A stretch of DNA of 43,933 nucleotides from Chromatiales bacterium (GTDB lineage: Bacteria > Pseudomonadota > Gammaproteobacteria > Chromatiales > Chromatiaceae), in the NCBI GenBank assembly GCA_028278145.1, contig JANQEV010000079.1:1-43933 (forward strand). Reading direction: 5' to 3'. Under the pieces are notes generated by a model. The model saw only the letters and a list, made by a program, of their open reading frames with translations. It did no database searches and had not been told where the DNA came from. This document shows positions 16,731-27,155 of this stretch, in pieces (position 1 is the first letter of the stretch; every line of letters starts with the position of its first letter). The translations under genes and the position numbers were made by a program.

Positions 16731-18062
16731 ATGGCTACACGAGAAGGCAATCTGGAAGCCCCCACCCGCCACCCCCTGGATTGGAAAAATCCTGAGTTCT
16801 ACGATGAGGATAATCTGTTCCAGGAACTGGAGCGGGTGTTTGATCACTGCCACGGATGCCGGCGCTGCGTAAGTCTGTGTAACTCCTTCCCCACCCTGTT
16901 CGACCTGGTGGATGAGTCACCCACTTTTGAGGTGGATGGGGTAGAGAAACAGGACTACTGGCAGGTGGTGGACCACTGCTACCTATGCGACCTCTGTTTC
17001 ATGACCAAGTGCCCATACACCCCGCCCCATGAGTGGAACCTGGACTTCCCCCATCTCATGCTCCGGGCCAAGGCGGCACGTTTCAAGAACAGTGGAGTCA
17101 GCGCTCGCGACAAAATCCTCACCAGTACCGACGCGGTGGGAAGTATTGCCGGAATCCCTGTAGTGTCAGGAGTGGTAAACCGGGTCAATAAAATGAAGCC
17201 CACGCGCAAGATACTGCAAGGGGTTCTGGGAGTGCATGCTGATGCCCGTCTACCGGAGTATCACTCCAAGACCCTGCACGCACGGCTTTCCGACCGCAAG
17301 GGATTGGAGGCCACCGGTGAAGCAGCAGGGCCTACCAGCGGTAAGGTAGTACTGTTCACCACCTGTTACGGCAACCGTAACGAGCCCATCATCGGTGAAG
17401 ATCTGGTGGCGGTATTCGAACATAACCAGATACCTGTAACCATCATGCAGCAGGAGCAGTGTTGCGGTATGCCCAAGATGGAGCTGGGTGATCTGGAATC
17501 GGTGGAAAAGGCCAAGCAGGCCAATATCCCGGCCCTGGCAGCCCTGGTGGATGCCGGTTGGGACATAGTTGCACCCATACCCTCCTGTGCCCTGATGTTC
17601 AAACAGGAACTGCCGCTGCTGTTCCCGGATGACAGTGAGGTCAAGAAAGTAAGCGCGGCCATCTACGATCCTTTTGAGTACCTGCTGTTGCGACATAGGG
17701 CAGAAAAACTAAACACCGATTTCAAGGTGCCGCTAGGCAAAGTTGCCTATCATGCCGCCTGTCACCAGCGGGTACAGAACATAGGTCCCAAGACCCGTGA
17801 AGTACTGGAACTTATACCGGATACCACCATCGAATCTATCGAACGCTGTTCCGGCCATGATGGCACCTATGCGGTTAAGAAGGAGTTTCATGAAATATCC
17901 ATGAAGATTGTCAAACCAGTGGTAACCCGGGTGAAGAAATCGCAACCGGACCACTATGGCAGTGACTGTCCCATGGCTGGCCATCATATAGAACATGGCA
18001 TGAGTGATGGCAGTGAAACCAAACATCCCATGAGCCTGCTGCGCATGGCCTACGGTATCTAG
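16731..18062 (+). CDS. GlpC/HdrD-like iron-sulfur protein with two CCG domains
   Basis: The 443-residue product has two N-terminal ferredoxin-type clusters: C40-x2-C43-x2-C46-x3-C50 (CHGCRRCVSLC) and C83-x2-C86-x2-C89-x4-C94 (CYLCDLCFMTKC). Two cysteine-rich CCG domains follow. The first has C212, C244-C245-G and C286; the second has C344, a degenerate C373-S-G and C413, the form also seen in GlpC. Proteins of this class pass electrons between dehydrogenases, quinones or disulfides. No flavin-dehydrogenase partner is encoded nearby. The position after rubrerythrin and before EncFtn and DUF3501 suggests a redox partner for these di-iron proteins, which is an inference. Ribosome site GTGGAG precedes the ATG. 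Confidence 0.88.
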   Translation: MATREGNLEAPTRHPLDWKNPEFYDEDNLFQELERVFDHCHGCRRCVSLCNSFPTLFDLVDESPTFEVDGVEKQDYWQVVDHCYLCDLCFMTKCPYTPPHEWNLDFPHLMLRAKAARFKNSGVSARDKILTSTDAVGSIAGIPVVSGVVNRVNKMKPTRKILQGVLGVHADARLPEYHSKTLHARLSDRKGLEATGEAAGPTSGKVVLFTTCYGNRNEPIIGEDLVAVFEHNQIPVTIMQQEQCCGMPKMELGDLESVEKAKQANIPALAALVDAGWDIVAPIPSCALMFKQELPLLFPDDSEVKKVSAAIYDPFEYLLLRHRAEKLNTDFKVPLGKVAYHAACHQRVQNIGPKTREVLELIPDTTIESIERCSGHDGTYAVKKEFHEISMKIVKPVVTRVKKSQPDHYGSDCPMAGHHIEHGMSDGSETKHPMSLLRMAYGI

Positions 18063-18093
18063 GGCCTGTTAACACAAAAAGGAGATAACAACT

Positions 18094-18381
18094 ATGGCAA
18101 ACGAAGGTTATCACGAACCTGTGGAACAACTCAGCGATGAGACTCGCGACATGCATCGTGCAATTGTTTCACTGATGGAGGAGTTGGAGGCAGTTGACTG
18201 GTACAACCAGAGGGTAGACGCCTGTACCGATCAGGAACTGAAGGCAATCTTGGCCCACAATCGGGATGAAGAGAAAGAACATGCATCCATGGTACTGGAG
18301 TGGATTCGCAGACAGGATTCCAGCTTTGACCATGAGCTACGGGATTACCTTTTTACCGACAAGCCAATTGCCCACGAATAA
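18094..18381 (+). CDS. Encapsulated-ferritin (EncFtn) family protein lacking a targeting tail
   Basis: EncFtn proteins are short two-helix ferroxidases that assemble as rings inside encapsulin shells. This 95-residue protein has the full family core: E30 and E32 in SLMEELEAVDWYNQRVDA, W36 and Y37, and E60 and H63 in AHNRDEEKEHASM. These align with the R. rubrum ferroxidase residues (E32, E34, W38, Y39, E62, H65) with an offset of two. The protein ends at DYLFTDKPIAHE, just after the core. The C-terminal extension carrying the encapsulin-targeting peptide in characterised members is missing. No encapsulin gene follows; DUF3501 does, after 15 nt. AAAGGAGATAACAACT precedes the ATG. Family call is firm; the shell-free state is an inference. 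Confidence 0.88.
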   Translation: MANEGYHEPVEQLSDETRDMHRAIVSLMEELEAVDWYNQRVDACTDQELKAILAHNRDEEKEHASMVLEWIRRQDSSFDHELRDYLFTDKPIAHE

Positions 18382-18396
18382 TCGGAGAATCACTAT

Positions 18397-18981
18397 ATGA
18401 ACAAGCTAAACCACAGCGACCTCTACAGCCTGGAAGAGTATGCCCGTATCCGGCCAGAGTTCCGGGCCAGGGTGATGGAGCACAAACAGCACCGGCGTGT
18501 TCCCATTGGCGATCACGCTACCCTCTATTTCGAGGACGCACTTACCATGCAGTACCAGGTACAGGAGATGCTGCGTATCGAGCGTATATTTGAAGCCGAT
18601 GGCATTCAGGATGAACTGGACGTATACAACCCCCTGATACCGGACGGCAACAACTGGAAGGCCACCTTTATGGTTGAGTATGAGGATGTGGATGAGCGGC
18701 GTGAGGCACTTGCCAGGTTGATAGGCATTGAGCGAGGGCTATGGGTACAGGTAGATGGTTTTGAACCTGTACATCCCATTGCCAATGAAGACCTGGAGCG
18801 GGAGACAGAAGACAAGACTTCTTCCGTGCATTTTGTACGGTTTGAACTTACACCGGAGATGGTAGCTGCAGCAAAATACGGCAGCAGAGTCAGCATGGGT
18901 ATAGATCATAAGGCCTATACTCATTCCATAGAAGACATCCCGGCTGATATCAAACAGTCGCTTATAGCTGATCTACATTAG
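18397..18981 (+). CDS. DUF3501 family protein
   Basis: The 194-residue product matches the DUF3501 pattern: an N-terminal SLEEYARIRPEFRARVMEHKQHRRVPIGDH, then LYFEDALTMQYQVQEMLRIERIFEADGIQDELDVYNPLIPDGNNWKAT in overlapping pieces, and a C-terminal VHFVRFELTPEMVAAAK. No cofactor motif or cysteine is obvious. Function is unknown. The family is known to sit beside rubrerythrin and CCG-type Fe-S genes, as it does here, so a role in the same redox system is likely. It is 15 nt after EncFtn and 16 nt before sodB, indicating one transcript. It is not an encapsulin: it is too short and lacks that family's features. Confidence 0.85.
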   Translation: MNKLNHSDLYSLEEYARIRPEFRARVMEHKQHRRVPIGDHATLYFEDALTMQYQVQEMLRIERIFEADGIQDELDVYNPLIPDGNNWKATFMVEYEDVDERREALARLIGIERGLWVQVDGFEPVHPIANEDLERETEDKTSSVHFVRFELTPEMVAAAKYGSRVSMGIDHKAYTHSIEDIPADIKQSLIADLH

Positions 18982-18997
18982 AAGACGGAGAAATATC

Positions 18998-19579
18998 ATG
19001 GCTTACGAACTTCCTGAACTTCCCTATGCCAAAAATGCGTTGGAACCACATATTTCAGCTGAAACCCTGGACTTCCACCATGGTAAACACCACGCTGCCT
19101 ATGTGACCAATCTGAATAATCTGGTTACAGGAACCGAGTTTGAAGGCAAATCCCTGGAAGAAATAATTGCCAGCTCCGAGGGCGGTATATTCAACAATGC
19201 TGCACAGATCTGGAACCATACTTTCTACTGGAACTGTCTGAGCCCCGATGGCGGTGGCGCACCTGGTGGTGACCTGGGTAGCGCCATTGACAGCACATTT
19301 GGATCCTACGATGCATTCAAGGAGAAATTCACCGCTTCCGCCGTGGGCAATTTCGGCTCCGGCTGGACCTGGTTGGTAAAAAACTCTGACGGCTCCATCG
19401 AGATAGTAAACACCGGCAATGCCGGCAGTCCGCTTACTACCGGTCAGACCCCACTGCTGACCTGTGATGTGTGGGAGCACGCCTATTACATCGACTACAG
19501 AAATGCCAGACCGGCATATGTAGGGGCATTCTGGAACCTGGTGAACTGGGAATTTGCAGCCAATAACTATGCTGGCTAG
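18998..19579 (+). CDS. sodB: Iron superoxide dismutase
   Basis: Fe-SOD converts superoxide to O2 and H2O2 in the cytoplasm. The 193-residue product has metal ligands H27 (DFHHGKHHAAYV), H74 (IWNHTFYWN), D157 and H161 (DVWEHAYYIDY). Q70 in NNAAQIWNH and the AAQ...YWNC context mark the iron type. Length is standard. It follows DUF3501 by 16 nt, with GACGGAGAAATATC before the ATG. Within this cluster it supplies the H2O2 that rubrerythrin, Tpx and Bcp remove. Confidence 0.97.
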   Translation: MAYELPELPYAKNALEPHISAETLDFHHGKHHAAYVTNLNNLVTGTEFEGKSLEEIIASSEGGIFNNAAQIWNHTFYWNCLSPDGGGAPGGDLGSAIDSTFGSYDAFKEKFTASAVGNFGSGWTWLVKNSDGSIEIVNTGNAGSPLTTGQTPLLTCDVWEHAYYIDYRNARPAYVGAFWNLVNWEFAANNYAG

Positions 19580-19591
19580 CTGAATTAGCAA

Positions 19592-19617
19592 ATTATTTGT
19601 GATTTTTCGCAAATAAT
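19592..19617 (+). other. AT-rich hairpin after sodB
   Basis: ATTATTTGTG (19592-19601) pairs with CGCAAATAAT (19608-19617), nine Watson-Crick pairs plus one G-U, around an ATTTTT loop, 13 nt past the sodB stop codon. There is no U-run after it, so termination would be partial at best. A TTGACA follows at 19620-19625. Confidence 0.45.
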
Positions 19618-19619
19618 CG

Positions 19620-19657
19620 TTGACAGACGCTACAACTGATGTCAGTATATCGACATC
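19620..19657 (+). promoter_or_regulatory. Possible tpx promoter with palindromic operator
   Basis: TTGACA at 19620-19625 is a perfect -35 hexamer. A TATATC at 19646-19651 is spaced 20 bp away, which is long for sigma-70. Overlapping it is a perfect inverted repeat GATGTC-N8-GACATC (19638-19657), with GATGACAT just downstream. This looks like a regulated promoter for tpx in the 206-nt gap after sodB. The regulator is not identified; the dyad does not match the operator beside oxyR. Confidence 0.42.
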
Positions 19658-19785
19658 TTTGATGACATACAGTCCTTAAGCGGAGATTTTAAAACGACTG
19701 GATTGTAGAAAAAGAACCGAATAACCGGATCAGACCAGATGGCCTGACCATGATTTTAAAAACCATACTTTAGAGGCTAAACAAC

Positions 19786-20286
19786 ATGGCAAAAATTACT
19801 TTGAAAGGAAACGAGATCAACACTTCTGGAGACCTGCCAGCGGTAGGCAGCCAGGCCCCGGACTTCTGTCTGACCAAGACCGATCTCTCTGACGTCTCCC
19901 TGAGCGACATGAAAGGGAAAAGAGTAATCCTGAATATCTTCCCCAGCATCGATACCGACGTATGTGCTGCCTCTGTGCGCCACTTCAACGCTGATGCCAA
20001 TGCCCTGGACAACACTGTAGTACTCTGTGTATCCCAGGACCTGCCATTCGCCCACGCCCGCTTCTGCGGTGCTGAAGGCCTGGAAAGCGTGGACTCCGTG
20101 AGTGAGCTGCGCAACAGCGACTTCGGCGCAAACTATGGTGCCCGCATCGTGGACGGCCCACTGGCTGGTCTGCTGGCCAGGGCTGTAGTAGTACTGGATG
20201 AAGATGGCAAGGTCATCTACACCGAGCAGGTACCTGAGATTGTCCAGGAACCAAACTATGAAGCTGCACTGAACTCCCTTAGCTAA
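19786..20286 (+). CDS. tpx: Thiol peroxidase Tpx (atypical 2-Cys peroxiredoxin)
   Basis: Tpx reduces lipid and hydrogen peroxides using thioredoxin. The 166-residue product has the peroxidatic C60 in [14 protein letters not shown] with T57 three residues before it, and the resolving C94 in [10 protein letters not shown]; both match the E. coli enzyme's positions closely. AGAGGCTAAACAAC precedes the ATG. A 206-nt gap with its own promoter-like elements separates it from sodB, so it may form a second transcript of the cluster. A strong terminator lies just after the stop codon. Confidence 0.96.
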   Translation: MAKITLKGNEINTSGDLPAVGSQAPDFCLTKTDLSDVSLSDMKGKRVILNIFPSIDTDVCAASVRHFNADANALDNTVVLCVSQDLPFAHARFCGAEGLESVDSVSELRNSDFGANYGARIVDGPLAGLLARAVVVLDEDGKVIYTEQVPEIVQEPNYEAALNSLS

Positions 20287-20299
20287 ATCTCCACCTCGG

Positions 20300-20326
20300 G
20301 GCCGCGCAAGCGGCCTCTTTTTTTTT
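20300..20326 (+). terminator. Rho-independent terminator between tpx and bcp
   Basis: GGCCGC-GCAA-GCGGCC (20300-20315) forms a 6-bp GC stem with a GNRA-type loop, followed by TCTTTTTTTTT. It is a textbook terminator, ending only 13 nt before the bcp ATG. A bcp transcript must therefore come from read-through or from an internal promoter. Confidence 0.93.
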
Positions 20327-20339
20327 GGACCAAAAAAAG

Positions 20340-20819
20340 ATGGCAATTGAAGAAGGCAAGGCTGCACCCATGTTCACCCTCCCCGATGCCCAGGGGAATA
20401 AGGTCGCGCTCCGAGAGCTCAAAGGCAAGGATGTAATTGTCTATTTCTACCCTAGAGACAACACCCCGGGTTGCACCAAACAGGCCTGTGCCTTCCGTGA
20501 CCTGTGGGGAGAGATAGAGTCTTTGGGCGTTGTGGTACTGGGTGTCTCCCCGGACAGTGGCGCCTCCCATGAAAAATTTGCCAATAAATTCAATCTCCCA
20601 TTTACCCTGCTATCAGATCCTGACAAGAAGGTAATGACCAAGTATGGAGCCTTTGGAGAGAAGGTGATGTACGGTAAGAAAACCATGGGTGTTATCCGCT
20701 CCACGGTGTGGGTTGGACCAAACGGCAAGGTAAAGAAACACTGGAAGAGAGTTGCCAAGGCTGCCGATCACCCGGCCAAGGTGCTGGAAGCTATACAGAA
20801 AGAGCTGGATTCTGCCTAG
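20340..20819 (+). CDS. bcp: Thioredoxin-dependent peroxiredoxin, Bcp/PrxQ type
   Basis: Bcp reduces H2O2 and organic peroxides with thioredoxin. From the ATG at 20340 the 159-residue product has C45 and C50 in NTPGCTKQACAFRD, the two-cysteine arrangement of E. coli Bcp, after a KGKDVIVYFYPRD strand. GVSPDSGASHEKFANKFNLPF and the TMGVIRSTVWV segment are also typical. An upstream TTG at 20325 sits inside the terminator U-run and is unlikely. No clear ribosome site is present (CCAAAAAAAG), which together with the terminator predicts low or conditional expression. It converges with the rhodanese gene. Confidence 0.94.
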   Translation: MAIEEGKAAPMFTLPDAQGNKVALRELKGKDVIVYFYPRDNTPGCTKQACAFRDLWGEIESLGVVVLGVSPDSGASHEKFANKFNLPFTLLSDPDKKVMTKYGAFGEKVMYGKKTMGVIRSTVWVGPNGKVKKHWKRVAKAADHPAKVLEAIQKELDSA

Positions 20820-20894
20820 AACTGACCAACTGCTGCAACACAAATCACTGTTGTGCAAGTTCCCAGGTGTGACGCAACCTTTGCTACAAGCTTC

Positions 20895-21626
20895 TCACCA
20901 CCCTGCATCAAAAGGATCAAGCACCACAGTCCCATCAGGTAGTACCAGAGTCAGCCCCAACATCTTCCAGGCCTGCACCCCGCCCCGATACCACTTCAGC
21001 TTGTGCTCAGGGTAGCCCAAATTCCGCAGAGAACGAATAACCGTACCCGACTGACCGCACCAGTTGCCGTTGCAGTAGATCATCAGGGTCTTGGCATTTT
21101 CAAAATTAAGCAGTGCGTCCATACGCACCACACCCAGCTCAAACTCCAATATCTCCATCAGCTCTTCTTCACTGGTGTGTTCCAAGTGGAGTTTCGTCCA
21201 GGGGATGGAAACTGCACCAGGAATGGCCCCCTCCTGCAGCCAGTTTCTGGTGCGGGCATCTACAACCAACACGCTCTTATCCCCGGCATTGATCTTGCGC
21301 AGAGCTTCTATGATCTCCAGTTCGCCCACAGTTTCGATGCCAGCCCCCAAAGAGATGGGCTGGATGCAAAATGGTGGACAGGGACGGGAGGTGCGACCAA
21401 ATTCAAAATCGATGACATTGGTCTGATCCTGGACCCGTTCCAGGCGTACAGTTTTGCCATTGGCAATCTTCAGATCCAGATATGGAATGTCGTTGGTGAT
21501 ATTAACGCTTCTGGGTGTATCAGAAGGTGATGAATCACTGACGGCCTGAGAAGCCACAACAGTCAGGAAACAAGCAACCGCCCACCTCCATTGCCACTGT
21601 TTTTTCTGAATCGAATGATTCTTCAT
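20895..21626 (-). CDS. Exported rhodanese-domain protein with extra CPPFC motif
   Basis: Rhodaneses transfer sulfane sulfur through an active-site cysteine persulfide. The 243-residue product has an N-terminal signal peptide (WRWAVACFLTVVASQAVS, about residues 13-30). A rhodanese domain follows from about residue 98 to 225: VVDARTRNWLQEGAIPGAVSIPW, then the active loop MIYCNGNWCGQS with catalytic C185 and a second cysteine C190, and YRGGVQAWK. Before the domain lies C83-PPF-C87 in RPCPPFCIQP, a conserved-looking pair that could be a redox or sulfur relay site. It likely works in the periplasm. It converges with bcp and stands alone. Confidence 0.85.
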   Translation of the reverse strand: MKNHSIQKKQWQWRWAVACFLTVVASQAVSDSSPSDTPRSVNITNDIPYLDLKIANGKTVRLERVQDQTNVIDFEFGRTSRPCPPFCIQPISLGAGIETVGELEIIEALRKINAGDKSVLVVDARTRNWLQEGAIPGAVSIPWTKLHLEHTSEEELMEILEFELGVVRMDALLNFENAKTLMIYCNGNWCGQSGTVIRSLRNLGYPEHKLKWYRGGVQAWKMLGLTLVLPDGTVVLDPFDAGW

Positions 21627-21850
21627 ACTTCCCCCGTACCGCCGTTTGTATTAGATATTATGGCATTGCAAAGCCCGAATTGCCCATATTGAGTATTCCA
21701 AGAAAAAAGACTGGATGTTAATTATGTATGGCATTGGAACAATACTTAGGAAACATAATTATCCAGATTTTTCGAAAAACTAACCCAGAGTAATCAAGGG
21801 CATCGATACTGCTATTTTGGGGTAGATGCGGGTTAACCGACATAAAAAAA

Positions 21851-21869
21851 TCCGCTGTAAAACAGCGGA
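21851..21869 (-). terminator. Terminator of the hemerythrin-like gene
   Basis: TCCGCTGT-AAA-ACAGCGGA is a perfect 8-bp stem. On the minus strand it is followed by TTTTTTT (21844-21850), 26 nt past the stop codon of the hemerythrin-like gene. A TTTTA on the other side gives weak activity for plus-strand transcripts. Confidence 0.9.
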
Positions 21870-21894
21870 CTTTTAGTGCATACAATACCTTATA

Positions 21895-22344
21895 TCAGGC
21901 GGATGCCCACTCCGGATCACCAGTAACGTTACGGATTAGTGGATAGAGATGCTCCGTTTCATCCTGGATGCGATTCAACACTATTTCAAACATCTCCTCG
22001 GTTTCCGCGACGAACTGGCTATGCTCTTTGAATGCCAGACTTTCAGACTTGGGTCGGCACCATTTTTTCAGATAGGCACCAAAGATGCGCTTGATCTCAT
22101 GGGAGCCACTCATAAAACGATCGGCGGTGTTTCGGACTTGCTGCTCCTCGTGAGATAGTAGTTGCTTGTAGAGTTGTCTATCAGTAACTTCAAGGTGATC
22201 TTTCACTTCGTTAACAAAACGGAAAAACAGCTCACAGGTAACTTCCGATTCACAAAGAGACCTATTTCCCAACAACAACTCAAGGATATTGGTCAGCTCA
22301 GTGATCTTATGGTTTTGAACATGTAACTCTTGGTAAGTAATCAT
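21895..22344 (-). CDS. Hemerythrin (HHE)-domain protein
   Basis: Hemerythrin-like proteins bind O2, NO or iron at a di-iron site in a four-helix bundle. The 149-residue product has histidines at the expected helix positions: H8 and H12 (LHVQNHKITEL), H50 (VNEVKDHLEVTD), the HEEQQVR and FKEHSQFVAETEEMFEIV helices and E-x2-H in IQDETEHLYPLI. The match to the HHE consensus is moderate, so the metal site is likely but not certain. A strong GGAGGAGTGGTGT precedes the ATG at 22342-22344. It is monocistronic, with its own terminator and a 384-nt upstream region. Confidence 0.75.
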   Translation of the reverse strand: MITYQELHVQNHKITELTNILELLLGNRSLCESEVTCELFFRFVNEVKDHLEVTDRQLYKQLLSHEEQQVRNTADRFMSGSHEIKRIFGAYLKKWCRPKSESLAFKEHSQFVAETEEMFEIVLNRIQDETEHLYPLIRNVTGDPEWASA

Positions 22345-22728
22345 ACACCACTCCTCCTTATCATGGTTTAGCGGCCTTTCGGCGGTCTAATCTATGTGCT
22401 CTACAAGTTGATCAGCAATCGGAACTGATGAGCATTATTTAAAGCGTGGCTTTTAATTATTATTGTTTGTGTTACTACCTAATAGGGAATAGGTAGCTAC
22501 ATAGATTAGTGTAATGCGCTTAGATGCTATTACCATTCATCTAAAGTGGTATTTCTTATGAGGTAGCTATAGACGATTGTGTCCTACTATAGGGGTATTT
22601 GGCCTGAGTTTGCGCAAGCTACTACCTGAGTTAGCTATACGAATGTACGCCTTGGTGGCACAGTAGACTAATTGATCTGACAATCCCTGTCAGATCAACT
22701 TTGGATTGTTGCGGCTTGTAGCTGTAAC
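22345..22728. other. 384-nt intergenic region with repeated AGGTAGCTA motifs
   Basis: No gene is visible. Near-inverted arms GTTACTACCTA (22471-22481) and TAGGTAGCTAC (22490-22500) match at 9 of 11 positions. AGGTAGCTA recurs at 22561-22569 and an inverted variant AGCTACTACCT occurs at about 22618-22628. Close to the PPi-PEPCK stop codon, TGATCTGAC-N7-GTCAGATCA (22673-22697) is a perfect 9-bp hairpin without a U-run. The region contains the upstream control of the hemerythrin-like gene. Confidence 0.5.
22673..22697 (-). terminator. Hairpin downstream of the PPi-PEPCK gene
   Basis: TGATCTGAC (22673-22681) and GTCAGATCA (22689-22697) form a perfect 9-bp stem with a 7-nt loop, 31 nt after the stop codon on the minus strand. 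Only ATTAGTC follows, so it may be a weak terminator or a 3'-end stabiliser. Confidence 0.45.
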
Positions 22729-26217
<3,489 letters not shown>

Positions 26218-26404
26218 ACCTACCTCCAGATTCGACCCTTGAGATCAGAATCAATAAATAATTGTTAACAAACACACCATCAGACCATACCAACAGTAGG
26301 TATCATTGATGACTTGAATTCATAATATTATGGGATCACAGAACCCAGCCAATTAATTTCTCTCATCCAGCCATATGTCCACTATGTTCATAACAGCCAT
26401 AAAA

Positions 26405-26427
26405 AAGGCCGGTCCTGGACCGGCCTT
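26405..26427 (-). terminator. Terminator of the DUF3365 gene
   Basis: AAGGCCGGT (26405-26413) pairs with ACCGGCCTT (26419-26427), a perfect 9-bp stem around CCTGG. On the minus strand it runs into a T-rich tract (26401-26406), about 30 nt beyond the stop codon of the DUF3365 gene. Confidence 0.92.
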
Positions 26428-26457
26428 GCAATACATCGAGATACGTAACTTCTTGAT

Positions 26458-26994
26458 TTATTTAGGCATTGTTATATAAAAGGCACCGCGAATATCCCCT
26501 TTTTTATAGCCACGCGCCTTATCTCCAGGATAGAGCTTGTCCAGCAAGGCGGTAACCTTTGGATCAATATTGGAACCGTGGCACTTAAGGCATACATCAT
26601 CCGTAGGGATAGCTTTCATGAAGCGAAATTCATCCCCAACCACCTCAGAATAAGCCATTTTCATTACATCCTCACCAGCCGCCTTGCGCTGCTCAAACTT
26701 GAGCAGTACCGCACGCTGCCACTCATTGGGTGCATTACCCGGGTTACGGTTTTTCAGACTGGTACGACTTATCTTGGCACTGCTGTCTTTGTTGGTTTGC
26801 ATGGTAAGCTCAGGCGCCTTGATATTGCAGGTGCTGATGGCATTCATAGGGCCACCTTCCTTCATTGCCTTCACCAACTCCTGCTTGAGCGCCCCTCCAA
26901 AGGCCTTGATGGTTTTCTTGGCAACCATGGCCTGATCTGCATGTGCCAGGCTGGTCAGGAGCAGAGTTGATAGTAATAGGACAGTTTTCTTCAT
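26458..26994 (-). CDS. Exported DUF3365 heme protein
   Basis: The 178-residue product has a clean signal peptide (MKKTVLLLSTLLLTSLAHA, cleavage after A19). One c-type heme site, C135-LK-C138-H139, lies in DDVCLKCHGSN. The preceding domain (AISTCNIKAPELT, then SRTSLKNRNPGNAPNEWQ) matches DUF3365, the Tll0287-like periplasmic heme/sensor fold. It would be a periplasmic cytochrome-like protein, perhaps a redox or ligand sensor or an electron carrier; no partner is encoded next to it. It has its own terminator and lies upstream of the PPi-PEPCK gene with a 240-nt gap. Confidence 0.85.
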   Translation of the reverse strand: MKKTVLLLSTLLLTSLAHADQAMVAKKTIKAFGGALKQELVKAMKEGGPMNAISTCNIKAPELTMQTNKDSSAKISRTSLKNRNPGNAPNEWQRAVLLKFEQRKAAGEDVMKMAYSEVVGDEFRFMKAIPTDDVCLKCHGSNIDPKVTALLDKLYPGDKARGYKKGDIRGAFYITMPK

Positions 26995-27155
26995 GTACAG
27001 TCTCCTTGTGGCATATCGAGTATCATTTCTTATAGATAGTGGGCGCTGAAAAATCCGGCAAACTCACTGTCTATTTATATATCCTTAGCGTTGAAAACGC
27101 GTTAAGCATTACACTATAGACTGCTCAGGGCAAGCTGTGTGTGGCTAACCTGTTC

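Noticed and set aside
18397..18981. Encapsulin shell gene after the EncFtn gene
   Set aside because: The product is 194 residues and matches DUF3501. Encapsulins are about 260-280 residues with an HK97-type pattern, none of which is seen.
20325..20339. Upstream TTG start for bcp
   Set aside because: The TTG lies inside the terminator U-run and adds five residues absent from the usual Bcp N-terminus; the ATG at 20340 gives the E. coli cysteine numbering.
22390..22405. TTGAT...AATCGG as an FNR box upstream of the hemerythrin-like gene
   Set aside because: The right half has two or more mismatches at any spacing, too weak to support.
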